From a virus, in IMG/VR virus record IMGVR_UViG_3300047157_000136, positions 1-45,076 of that record: a stretch of DNA of 45,076 bases; one strand, written 5' to 3'. Below, piece after piece: positions 32,920 to 38,993 of this stretch. The notes under the pieces are model-generated. The model worked only from the letters and a program-made list of their open reading frames with translations. It did not search any database and was not told the DNA's origin. The position numbers and the translations under genes are program-made. How positions within the stretch are numbered: position 1 is the stretch's first letter; each line of letters starts with the position of its first letter.

Positions 32920-34221
32920 CTATTCAAATGGATCGTAATCAGCCATGACAGCTTCTTCTTTAAAACCAAAATGTCCTATCTTCTTGGCTGCTACTGGGTA
33001 TGAAAAGGTTAGTGCCAGGGCATCGCCCAGGTCAGGTGACCTTCCACCTCGTTTCTTGATGTCATCCTTGCTCTCAAGCTGCATTCTGTTTGAGTTGTCA
33101 AACTTGTAAAGGGGTACACATAAATCTGTTTTTAAATCGGTATTGTTGGGTAAGGCTCCACCATCATCAAGCCATATGCGAATGTTGTCCCACATCTCTG
33201 AGCGCTTGTTGTTGTAGGTTGGGTTAAGTGCTTTACCGCCAAAGTTAACTTCAGTCACAAAATATCCAAGCTGCCTAAGTCTATCAATGACACCCTCACC
33301 TCTTCCTGAATCAATAAAGACTGCATCAGGTTGCCACTCGTTAATCGTTTGCGCGACCATGCCAGCGAGTGTCATGTTGTCAATGTCATCGAATATCTTT
33401 GGCTCGAAGGCTGCAAGTCCCTGGCGTTTTTGTATCACGCTTCGATCACTACCAAAGCGAGCGACATCTACTCCCAGTATCCTGGCCGAGCCTGTTATGT
33501 CTGCATCCGTCATCTTTTTAGCAGCAGCATCACTTACCTTGTCGATTGTGATTAAAGCGTTGTCCATTGATGCGCTAAAGTCACATAAGAACTCACGCCT
33601 GTACTGGTTCTCTGCCATTGTGTTGCGAGCCATCTGAACCTCTTCTTCTTCCAGGACATCAGTCTCATCAACTCGATACATACCCGCGTACCATTCAGAG
33701 TCTTGTTGAGCGTATTGATAGAGATCATAAAACTGATTGAGTCCCTTAGGCGTTCCAATGAATAAGCACCAGCCTTTGTGATGAGAGTCTGTTAACGCGG
33801 GACGAATAATCTCAGGCCAGGTCTCAGGTCTAAAGTCAGCTATCTCATCAGCCACGATTCCGTCAAAGTATAGTCCACGCATCGACTCACCATTGTCAGA
33901 GCCATATAGTCTTATCCTGGCTCCATTAGGAAAATCAATAGCAGACTCAGACTCATTTGCTTTAACGCCTGGAATGTTTAATGTAAATCGTTTCAGGTAG
34001 TCCCAGGCTACTTGCTTGGCTTGCTTCTGATACGGAGCTACATAACCGAACCTGAGGTTCTCACGCTTAGTTCTTACAGCTGCATCAATCAAAGTATTAA
34101 TCGCCAGGTAGGTTTTACCAAATCGTCTATGACACACCAGGACAGAGAATCGCTTCAGGTTCTTGTGTATCTCTTTCTGATACTTATGAGGCACATAGTC
34201 TGTCTTGTGTTTAATGATCAC
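32920..34221 (-). CDS. terL: terminase large subunit
   Basis: A 433-residue packaging motor. Residues 31-37 (HRRFGKT) form the Walker A loop and 121-126 (GIVADE) Walker B. The C-terminal nuclease half has ILGVDVARFGSDRSV, VFIDSGRGEGV and SPDLGDALALTFSY, which supply the metal-binding aspartates of the RNase H-like fold. It cuts concatemers and pumps DNA into the procapsid through the portal. Its start overlaps the small subunit gene by 4 bp. I cannot assign cos or headful packaging from this sequence. Confidence 0.94.
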   Translation of the reverse strand: MIIKHKTDYVPHKYQKEIHKNLKRFSVLVCHRRFGKTYLAINTLIDAAVRTKRENLRFGYVAPYQKQAKQVAWDYLKRFTLNIPGVKANESESAIDFPNGARIRLYGSDNGESMRGLYFDGIVADEIADFRPETWPEIIRPALTDSHHKGWCLFIGTPKGLNQFYDLYQYAQQDSEWYAGMYRVDETDVLEEEEVQMARNTMAENQYRREFLCDFSASMDNALITIDKVSDAAAKKMTDADITGSARILGVDVARFGSDRSVIQKRQGLAAFEPKIFDDIDNMTLAGMVAQTINEWQPDAVFIDSGRGEGVIDRLRQLGYFVTEVNFGGKALNPTYNNKRSEMWDNIRIWLDDGGALPNNTDLKTDLCVPLYKFDNSNRMQLESKDDIKKRGGRSPDLGDALALTFSYPVAAKKIGHFGFKEEAVMADYDPFE

Positions 34222-34583
34222 TCGTCTTGCTCACCTGGGTAATGGTCAATGCCTGTATCCATAACAATGGTTACATTGCCTTCGTTCTTCACTTCTTGCT
34301 TATCAGCCCACTTAAATCGATTCTTCATATTCATGTACCAAAGCGTTGAGTTAAACTGCCTATCATCCAAAGAGATTCTGCCTTTCTTTTCCCACCATGC
34401 CTGGGACAATTGTGACCCCCTTTTTATGGACTCCGAAAACTCTTCATTTTCTTTCTTCCATCGATAGAAGGTATCTTCACTTATACCAAGCGTAGCAAGG
34501 ACTTCGTACTGACTAGCCCCCTCTTTCATCAGCTCAATAACTGTCTCACACATTTCAGGCTTATATTTAGTAGGTCTGCCCAT
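34218..34583 (-). CDS. terS: terminase small subunit
   Basis: A 121-residue protein with start at 34583 (MGRPTKYKPEM), after GGTAAGAGAG; longer in-frame starts would read deep into the upstream gene. It has a helix-turn-helix at about 14-50 (CETVIELMKEGASQYEVLAT then LGISEDTFYRWKKEN), followed by SQAWWEKKGRISLDDRQFNS, typical of small terminase proteins that recognise the packaging site. The C-terminus (VTIVMDTGIDHYPGEQDE) is acidic. It overlaps both the DUF3310 gene (17 bp) and the large subunit (4 bp). Confidence 0.85.
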   Translation of the reverse strand: MGRPTKYKPEMCETVIELMKEGASQYEVLATLGISEDTFYRWKKENEEFSESIKRGSQLSQAWWEKKGRISLDDRQFNSTLWYMNMKNRFKWADKQEVKNEGNVTIVMDTGIDHYPGEQDE

Positions 34584-34800
34584 CTCTCTTACCATTTTTA
34601 AGTTCATGCTCAATCAATCTGTTGGCGTACCAAACAATCTTTCTTAATGCTTTGATGCCGCCCTTCTCATTCTTCTCTGAGTATCGGATCGCATACTTAA
34701 TCACATTACCCATAAAAAAATTACAATCAAAAGCCAGCATTATGTCGCTAAGTTCCATCCCCTTACCTTTGTAGTAAGAGGGACTAATTTCCTCATCCAT
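34567..34800 (-). CDS. DUF3310 (SaV-like) protein
   Basis: A 77-residue protein that fits the DUF3310 pattern: PSYYKGKGMELSDIMLAFDC, then NFFMGNVIKYAIRYSEKNEK and GGIKALRKIVWYANRLIEHE. The 'Y.....E..D.......F..GNV+KY..R...K.....L.K..WY..R' spacing is well kept. The family is widespread in phages and some members are thought to bind nucleotides, but its job is unknown. It is the first sizeable gene behind promoter copy 1 and overlaps the small terminase gene. Confidence 0.78.
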   Translation of the reverse strand: MDEEISPSYYKGKGMELSDIMLAFDCNFFMGNVIKYAIRYSEKNEKGGIKALRKIVWYANRLIEHELKNGKRDGQTY

Positions 34801-34802
34801 AA

Positions 34803-34865
34803 CTAGTATCCTTTTCTTTTAGAAGGTCTCTTAGTCTTGGGTTTTTTCATTGGTTTTTTAGTCAT
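34803..34865 (-). CDS. tiny lysine/arginine-rich peptide, possibly from a leaderless message
   Basis: A 20-codon open frame (begins MTKKPMKKPK, ends SKRKGY) ending 2 bp before the DUF3310 ATG. More than half the residues are Lys, Arg or Pro. Its ATG falls almost exactly where transcription should begin from the -10 box TATAGT at 34872-34877, so it would have no leader. It may be a real small basic protein, a leader peptide coupling translation into the packaging genes, or chance. Its basic end contains AAAAGAAAAGGATAC, which can act as the ribosome binding region for the next gene. Confidence 0.35.
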   Translation of the reverse strand: MTKKPMKKPKTKRPSKRKGY

Positions 34866-34871
34866 GCTTAG

Positions 34872-34905
34872 ACTATAACCCAAGTTCTGCAAGTTAATTT
34901 TCGTT
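34872..34905 (-). promoter_or_regulatory. putative late promoter, copy 1 (terminase/portal genes)
   Basis: The minus strand reads AACGAAAATTAACTTGCA at 34905-34888, then a 10-nt gap, then TATAGT (34877-34872), the best -10 match of the three copies. There is no normal -35 hexamer 17 bp upstream (AAATTA is found). The 18-mer is otherwise found only at 30537-30554 and 11744-11761, always between transcription units on the same strand. It probably marks the switch from early to late genes. Confidence 0.72.
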
Positions 34906-34913
34906 AGCATATT

Positions 34914-35129
34914 TCAAATGTGCATATGCCATAGATAAGGGATATATCCCAGGATAATTCCAACTAACATTCCATCCCAAAACTTACTGGACTTTCCCTT
35001 GAAGTATTCTATTCCTAAATTTTTATAACTACTCATACCAGGTTCAAAAGGTTTATTCAGACTTCGCCATTTCGCTGCTGAGAGTCCTTCTCGTATTGTT
35101 ACTTTTGCATCAGGTTTCAACTTTTTCAT
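34914..35129 (-). CDS. small protein with C-terminal membrane helix
   Basis: A 71-residue protein: a basic soluble N-terminal part (KKLKPDAKVTIREGLSAAKW then RSLNKPFEPGMSS) and a hydrophobic helix near the C-terminus (WDGMLVGIILGYIPYLWHM) that could span the membrane. AGGAGG lies 5-10 nt before the ATG and overlaps the stop of the 56-residue gene upstream. It is the last gene before the first late promoter. Function unknown; a role in host membrane takeover or superinfection exclusion is possible but unsupported. Confidence 0.6.
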   Translation of the reverse strand: MKKLKPDAKVTIREGLSAAKWRSLNKPFEPGMSSYKNLGIEYFKGKSSKFWDGMLVGIILGYIPYLWHMHI

Positions 35130-35137
35130 AGCTCCTC

Positions 35138-35308
35138 CTATAAATGTGGATACAAGTTATCGACCAGCCTTTCGACAGAGTGCCTTCGATCTAGCTCTAC
35201 TCCATGCTCACGACCAATCGCTTCTAGTTTCTTTTTATCTAGCTGCATTAGCTTTTCTTTGTTGCGCGAGTTAGATAAATGTGGCTTGTATTTTCTATTC
35301 CAAAACAT
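35138..35308 (-). CDS. 56-residue basic protein with SAP-like helix pair
   Basis: A short gene: MFWNRKYKPHLSNSRNKEKL at the start, then a helical segment KKLEAIGREHGVELDRRHSV and an end ERLVDNLYPHL. 'K.LE.IG.E.G+ELD+R.S.E.LV' resembles the small helix-turn-helix (SAP or Rho-N-like) motif found in many short phage proteins, which suggests nucleic-acid binding. GGAGTAATT precedes the ATG. It fills the space between two clear genes and its stop codon lies inside the ribosome binding site of the next gene. Confidence 0.6.
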   Translation of the reverse strand: MFWNRKYKPHLSNSRNKEKLMQLDKKKLEAIGREHGVELDRRHSVERLVDNLYPHL

Positions 35309-35323
35309 AATTACTCCTTTTCA

Positions 35324-35638
35324 TTATTCAAAGACTTTTCTTACTGCCAATCCGACACCAGTTCGGCTGCGGTAATGTATTATTGTTGAGATATTCTGAG
35401 GCGTACACTCAAACTTCTTTGCAATCTCTTTGACCTTCATACCACCTTCTCTCAATAATCTTATTAACTCTACATCATCATCAGTTAATTTCGCTCTGTG
35501 ATGTGTCTCTCCTACTCTCCAGCCCTGGCCTCTTTCACAGTTACCAGTAGTCGCTACCTTTTTCCATTGACGCAGCAAAGCCTGGCGAGGTAATCGCTTA
35601 CTGCTAAAAAACCAGGTAGGTACTTTAAATCTAATCAA
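35324..35638 (-). CDS. HTH DNA-binding protein, candidate late regulator
   Basis: A 104-residue basic protein. Residues about 46-95 form a clear helix-turn-helix: HHRAKLTDDDVELIRLLREG, then GMKVKEIAKKFECTPQNIST, a module often attached to HNH nucleases and resolvases ('AKLT..DV..IR.L...G.....IA..F.....I..I'). Here no HNH or recombinase domain follows, so it is a stand-alone DNA binder. It is encoded shortly before the first late promoter and overlaps the upstream gene by 4 bp. Its place resembles that of lambda Q, so it is a reasonable candidate for activating the 18-bp late motif; this is inference. Confidence 0.6.
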   Translation of the reverse strand: MIRFKVPTWFFSSKRLPRQALLRQWKKVATTGNCERGQGWRVGETHHRAKLTDDDVELIRLLREGGMKVKEIAKKFECTPQNISTIIHYRSRTGVGLAVRKVFE

Positions 35639-35841
35639 TGAAACTTTGCCTTATCTGATTTTGTGTAAGGCATGTCAGTTCTATCAACATCAAGATCGTA
35701 CTCATCAAGAAAAGCTGATACATCATCATGAGCCTCAAATATTTCTATACCTTTGGCTTCACAATAAAGAATTAAACAGGCAACATATCTCTCGTTTATG
35801 TCATCTTCAATAATGAATGTTTCTCTATCCTTATTACTCAA
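35635..35841 (-). CDS. small acidic protein of unknown function
   Basis: A 68-residue protein, acidic, with ETFIIEDDINERYVACLILY, then CEAKGIEIFEAHDDVSAFLD and a final EYDLDVDRTDMPYTKSDKAK. It probably has a mixed alpha/beta fold. Four-base ATGA overlaps link it to both neighbours (NinB-like upstream, HTH protein downstream), so the three are made from one message. I do not recognise it. Such acidic small proteins in nin-like regions are usually accessory or host-interacting. Confidence 0.55.
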   Translation of the reverse strand: MSNKDRETFIIEDDINERYVACLILYCEAKGIEIFEAHDDVSAFLDEYDLDVDRTDMPYTKSDKAKFH

Positions 35842-36266
35842 TCAGTCACTCCTATTGATTGCCAGTACAAATCATCAGGTCTTGGCAAAACATAATCTAA
35901 TTCAGTCGATGAAAATATTTCGACAGACTCTAAGAACGCAGCAAAATCTCCAACAGATAGTTTTGATGTACCTTTAATTTGAGAAACCTCAACTGTTCCA
36001 GCCTGGTTCGTAAACTCATCTCTACCCAAGAATCTATCTTGCAGCAACAAAGCGCATTGATCTTTTGAATACCCTATGTAATCACCCAACAAGCTGACCC
36101 ATGACCAGTACAACCTGTTTTGCATTTGTGACCTAGTTTGATTGCGCTCATCTGTAATTTCGATAAGTGCCTTTTGGCCTGGGTTTTTAGCGAAATGAGA
36201 TACAATCATGTTAGCTGCCATCTCATTAGCTTTCATAGGTGTATCTCGATCCACTATTATTTTCAT
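35838..36266 (-). CDS. ninB: NinB-like recombination protein
   Basis: A 142-residue protein. The motif TRSQMQNRLYWSWVSLLGDY at about 46-65, followed by a C-terminal half with TSKLSVGDFAAFLESVEIFS, resembles NinB (lambda Orf), which binds single-stranded DNA and helps recombination mediated by annealing proteins. That agrees with the Rad52-type annealing protein and SSB on the other arm and RusA nearby. The 'R+..QNR..W' signature is the clearest link; the rest is divergent. It follows the 36-residue membrane peptide gene by 4 bp. Confidence 0.65.
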   Translation of the reverse strand: MKIIVDRDTPMKANEMAANMIVSHFAKNPGQKALIEITDERNQTRSQMQNRLYWSWVSLLGDYIGYSKDQCALLLQDRFLGRDEFTNQAGTVEVSQIKGTSKLSVGDFAAFLESVEIFSSTELDYVLPRPDDLYWQSIGVTD

Positions 36267-36270
36267 AGTC

Positions 36271-36381
36271 TTAACTAAATCCTAATAGATTTGATAAGAC
36301 ACCCAAGACAACAATTACTCCAATAGCTGCTAAAGATTTGTTAGCTTTGGCCCATGTTATTGCTTTGTTAATGTAGTACAT
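36271..36381 (-). CDS. 36-residue single-pass membrane peptide
   Basis: A short gene starting MYYINKAITWAKANKSL and continuing into a hydrophobic helix (AAIGVIVVLGVLSNLLGF). AAAGGAGTGACT precedes the ATG, a strong ribosome binding site. It would be a small inner-membrane protein with a short cytoplasmic or external N-terminus. It sits between the DUF1364 and NinB-like genes. Function unknown; small membrane peptides in this position in phages are often involved in host-membrane effects. Confidence 0.6.
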   Translation of the reverse strand: MYYINKAITWAKANKSLAAIGVIVVLGVLSNLLGFS

Positions 36382-36401
36382 AGTCACTCCTTTGGTTAAA
36401 G

Positions 36402-36677
36402 TTAAAGTAATCCCTTTTCATTAAAACGATCTATAGTTCTTTGTTGTCCCCTTCTAAACATCAGCTCCATCCATTCAGGTTCAATGTCATGGCTTCGCTG
36501 ACCATCCAACGCCTGGTGACAGGAATAACACGCTATCGCTGAATTAAGATCATGTGCTTTTTTTCCCATTGATCTATTTGGAAGGTGTGCCAAGACTGTG
36601 GTCTCTGTCCCAGGCAAACAACCTGGAAGGCGTACTGTGCAATGCTCACCTTGAGCTGCTTTTCTAAATTTAGACAT
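36402..36677 (-). CDS. DUF1364 family protein (putative HNH-like nuclease)
   Basis: A 91-residue protein. It carries FRKAAQGEHCTVRLPGCLPG, then ETTVLAHLPNRSMGKKAHDL and AIACYSCHQALDGQ, matching the lambdoid DUF1364 group, with Cys10-region and Cys17-region pairs and a CxxCH (CYSCH) that would bind zinc. The family is regarded as nuclease-like because of its similarity to zinc-bearing HNH folds. In lambdoid phages it lies in the same replication/nin neighbourhood. It overlaps the replication gene upstream by 8 bp. Confidence 0.75.
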   Translation of the reverse strand: MSKFRKAAQGEHCTVRLPGCLPGTETTVLAHLPNRSMGKKAHDLNSAIACYSCHQALDGQRSHDIEPEWMELMFRRGQQRTIDRFNEKGLL

Positions 36678-37056
36678 TTACTGTAAGCTTCTTGGTTAAT
36701 TGTTCTAACTTAGGAGCAGCATCTGAATGAACAACTGTTTTCTTGTATTCAATCTCTTCCAAAGCTTTTTGTTTTTGCTTGTTGTTTTGTTCTGCCTTCC
36801 AAGCTATACCTCTCATTACCTTTAGTAACTTTGGTATCTTTGGTGGAAACTCATTGCCTTCATCAGATATTTTGTTTAAAGCTTCATTCCAACAATGAAC
36901 CTCCTCCACTCTTAGCCTTTGTAATTGACTTGCTAAGAAAATCCAAGTCTCAGGCATTTCATTGTTTTGAGCTTTAGGTGTTGCAAATCCATACTCCATC
37001 TCCAAGCGTGTATAAATCTGTGAAGCTACTCGAATATAATCAATTGGATCATCCAT
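36670..37056 (-). CDS. putative helicase loader (lambda P-like position)
   Basis: A 128-residue helical protein with MDDPIDYIRVASQIYTRLEM, then ETWIFLASQLQRLRVEEVHC, and GNEFPPKIPKLLKVMRGIAW followed by a charged tail. The segment 'FPP.IP....' and the gene's place directly after an O-like replication initiator resemble lambda P-type helicase loaders, although it is shorter than lambda P. It overlaps the initiator gene by 8 bp and DUF1364 by 8 bp. The phage lacks its own polymerase, so recruiting the host DnaB helicase is a sensible role. Confidence 0.5.
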   Translation of the reverse strand: MDDPIDYIRVASQIYTRLEMEYGFATPKAQNNEMPETWIFLASQLQRLRVEEVHCWNEALNKISDEGNEFPPKIPKLLKVMRGIAWKAEQNNKQKQKALEEIEYKKTVVHSDAAPKLEQLTKKLTVNV

Positions 37057-37771
37057 GTTGTAATCTCCTCTTATTCTTTTGATTTAACATTTCTTCTATT
37101 TCTTTCATACTCTTTGGTGCTGGTATAACTTTGCCATCCATGTGTTGATTAATTTGTTTACTCATCTGTGCATGTGTTTTAGGTTTAGCATTGAATTTTG
37201 TTAACCAGCCTTTAGTCACCCAAGTTCTAAAAGCCGCTTGTAAATCTTTATAAGGCTTTCGCGTTTGGTTAGTCACACCATCTTTAAACTGCTGGACTGC
37301 CATATGTAAAACTTGATCTGTTACTGAACCATATTCATTACTTACAGTTCTTAAAGAACTTTCATTTGGATAAAAATTTTCTATAAGAGAAGAACTATTA
37401 GAACTTGGAATATTAACTTGGTCATTTTCGACCATAGGGGCCTGGTCATTCTGAGCCATAGGGGTATGGTCATTTTCAACCATAGGGGTAGATAAACTCA
37501 GAAATCTCTTATCAATTTGCTTTGATGCTTCCTTGTAGGTTACCCTTCTGTTGACGAATCCTTGCCTTGCTAGGTTAGCTATCCACTTGCTTACAGTTCC
37601 TGTAGAAACATCATACAAGTCTGCAAAATATCTGTTAGTTGCCCAGCACTCTCCAGTTGCATTTGATAAAGCTGTTATCTCTGCAAACATAAGTTTTTCC
37701 ATTGGCTTTAATACTTTTGAGTATCTAACCTCTGCCGTTAATACAGCGTAATAAGCTGGCTGCTCTTTCAT
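37049..37771 (-). CDS. replication initiation protein, winged-HTH (lambda O-like)
   Basis: A 240-residue protein with start at 37771, where the ATG overlaps the RusA stop (ATGA) and GGGGAATTGT precedes it. Residues about 5-95 form a replication-type winged helix: YYAVLTAEVRYSKVLKPMEK, FAEITALSNATGECWATNRY and SKWIANLARQGFVNRRVTYK. A repeat-rich linker (PMVENDHTPMAQNDQAPMVE) with three similar 9-10-residue units follows, then a C-terminal domain (YKDLQAAFRTWVTKGWLTKF) of the kind seen in O/DnaT-like initiators. The origin may lie within the linker-coding repeats (about 37420-37490), as in lambda O; that is inference. Confidence 0.65.
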   Translation of the reverse strand: MKEQPAYYAVLTAEVRYSKVLKPMEKLMFAEITALSNATGECWATNRYFADLYDVSTGTVSKWIANLARQGFVNRRVTYKEASKQIDKRFLSLSTPMVENDHTPMAQNDQAPMVENDQVNIPSSNSSSLIENFYPNESSLRTVSNEYGSVTDQVLHMAVQQFKDGVTNQTRKPYKDLQAAFRTWVTKGWLTKFNAKPKTHAQMSKQINQHMDGKVIPAPKSMKEIEEMLNQKNKRRLQHG

Positions 37772-38103
37772 ACAATTCCCCATATACAAAAATTAAAGTA
37801 ACCCTCGCCGCGCTTAATAATCTTTTTCACTAAATTGATCTCAAGAAAGCGGTTATCGTTACATCCGTACTTCTTTTCAATAATGTCCAGGATTGGCTTA
37901 CAGACATTGTCCAGGTCTGCATTCTTAGCCAAGCCAGCTTCGATTCTGATGCCTAAATCACCTTCAGGTATATCCAGGTGAGGCAGCATCATTAAAACTG
38001 TGTCTGTGTAGCTCTTATATTTCTTACTTTTGTAGCGTCTCCCAGGATGACACCAGGCTTCGTTAACGCTCATAGGTTTTAGATGTATTTGTATTTGGCT
38101 CAT
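37768..38103 (-). CDS. rusA: RusA-like Holliday junction resolvase
   Basis: A 111-residue protein with the RusA signature: VNEAWCHPGRRYKSKKYKSY at the N-terminus, the acidic active-site segment KNADLDNVCKPILDIIEKKY, and CNDNRFLEINLVKKIIKRGE toward the end. The aspartates in DLDN and ND correspond to the metal-binding residues of RusA. It resolves branched DNA made during replication and recombination so that it can be packaged. It is coupled by ATGA overlaps to the genes on both sides. Confidence 0.87.
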   Translation of the reverse strand: MSQIQIHLKPMSVNEAWCHPGRRYKSKKYKSYTDTVLMMLPHLDIPEGDLGIRIEAGLAKNADLDNVCKPILDIIEKKYGCNDNRFLEINLVKKIIKRGEGYFNFCIWGIV

Positions 38104-38255
38104 CTTAATTCCTCATATCCTGGACACTTTTCTTTCATTCTCGGTTTATGTTTCTTTATCTCCTGGTCTCTCACTTTAGGACTTGGCCTATTGATCACAT
38201 GTTTAGCGCATTTTCTAGCTATCGAACAGCGGCTATCACATGAGATTAAAATCAT
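38100..38255 (-). CDS. 51-residue cysteine-containing small protein
   Basis: A short frame starting MILISCDSRCSIARKCAKHV and ending KKHKPRMKEKCPGYEELR, with four cysteines (6, 10, 16 and 44) that might bind zinc. Its TGA overlaps the ATG of the RusA gene, a coupling pattern used throughout this operon, which supports its being real. No good ribosome binding site is visible before 38255, so the start is less certain. It lies between cro and rusA. Function unknown. Confidence 0.5.
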   Translation of the reverse strand: MILISCDSRCSIARKCAKHVINRPSPKVRDQEIKKHKPRMKEKCPGYEELR

Positions 38256-38300
38256 CGTTCTAACTTAAAGGCAAAATTGTTTTGTGGTAACATTACTAGG

Positions 38301-38507
38301 CTATTGATTAAAAAAATGAGGACATAGCAAACGGCGATTAAACAAGCCATCTGTCATATCTTCGATAATTAACGCCATCTTCGGTGTTAAGCCTCTTTTC
38401 TTCCAGTAGTAAATATGTCCTGTCTTGATCGTTTTTGTTCCAAGAAAGGCATTTAAGGCTTCAGCTAGTGCCGTTTGTGTTTTGTAATGTTGTAACAGTT
38501 TTTCCAT
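38301..38507 (-). CDS. Cro-like HTH repressor
   Basis: A 68-residue protein divergent from the cI-type gene. Residues 5-55 form a single-domain helix-turn-helix: HYKTQTALAEALNAFLGTKT, then IKTGHIYYWKKRGLTPKMAL, close to the Cro/YdaS style ('LA..LG.....+..W...G+.P..A..IE..T.G'). It should repress cI and limit early transcription. There is no Shine-Dalgarno sequence before its ATG. It is the first gene of the leftward early operon. Confidence 0.75.
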   Translation of the reverse strand: MEKLLQHYKTQTALAEALNAFLGTKTIKTGHIYYWKKRGLTPKMALIIEDMTDGLFNRRLLCPHFFNQ

Positions 38508-38525
38508 AAATACAAATTAATTTAG

Positions 38526-38554
38526 TTGAACTCAATTTAATTGGATTTTATAGT
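38526..38554 (+). promoter_or_regulatory. cI maintenance promoter, overlapping operator
   Basis: TTGAAC (38526-38531), a 17-bp spacer and TATAGT (38549-38554) form a good sigma70 promoter. Transcription would start about position 38561, at or next to the ATG at 38562, so the cI message would be leaderless, as it is from lambda PRM. The spacer contains the palindrome CAATTTAATTG (38533-38543), so repressor bound there would regulate this promoter directly. Confidence 0.72.
38529..38550. promoter_or_regulatory. operator at the cI/cro switch
   Basis: CAATT-T-AATTG at 38533-38543 is a perfect palindrome around one base. The surrounding 20 bp (TCAATTTAATTGGATTTTAT) recur with one mismatch at 39791-39810 in the other early control region, and the 13-mer AACTCAATTTAAT recurs at 39710-39722. 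Shared operators at both early regions are expected for a lambda-type repressor. Binding by the 143-residue repressor is inferred. Confidence 0.65.
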
Positions 38555-38561
38555 AAAAGTT

Positions 38562-38993
38562 ATGAGTGAAAAAGTTATTTCAAAAAATATAACAAAGGAC
38601 AATTATGATCTCACCACCATAGCGGGCAGAGTGAGATGGAAAAGAGAGAGTCTTAATCTACAGTCAAACACCTTGGCTACTATGTGCGGCGTCCCATCAA
38701 CATCTATTAATATGCTTGAAATGGGTAAAGTACAGCAACCAAGATATTTAACTACCCTGGCTGATAAATTACAGACAACTACTGATTATTTATTGTATGG
38801 ACAATCAGACGATACAAGAGTCAGCGTTCCTAAAAATTCAACATTAGTTTCAGTAAATCAAGAAATGCGTCCTGATTTTAATAACAAAGATTACTATGTT
38901 GTAGAGATCAATAAAGGTAGTACACCTTTCTATTCGGCTGGTATGACTCAGGTCGGAGAAATTAAAGAAATTTTCGTAGGTCATAAAAAATAA
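38562..38993 (+). CDS. CI-type HTH repressor without peptidase domain
   Basis: A 143-residue protein. The ATG at 38562 is preferred to an in-frame TTG at 38541 because the promoter's -10 box overlaps that region. Residues about 20-75 are an XRE helix-turn-helix (VRWKRESLNLQSNTLATMCG then VPSTSINMLEMGKVQQP), followed by LTTLADKLQTTTDYLLYG. The last 70 residues (PKNSTLVSVNQEMRPDFNNK, VEINKGSTPFYSAGMTQVGE) are too short for the S24/LexA self-cleaving domain, and no Ser/Lys pair in the usual context is seen. It probably keeps the prophage silent by binding CAATTTAATTG operators, and may be released by an antirepressor rather than RecA. Confidence 0.78.
   Translation: MSEKVISKNITKDNYDLTTIAGRVRWKRESLNLQSNTLATMCGVPSTSINMLEMGKVQQPRYLTTLADKLQTTTDYLLYGQSDDTRVSVPKNSTLVSVNQEMRPDFNNKDYYVVEINKGSTPFYSAGMTQVGEIKEIFVGHKK

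Noticed and set aside
34567-38507. T7-like RNA polymerase or DNA polymerase for the T7-like tail and ejection genes
   Set aside because: No frame of suitable length exists in the early regions; replication genes are of the initiator/loader type that uses the host machinery.
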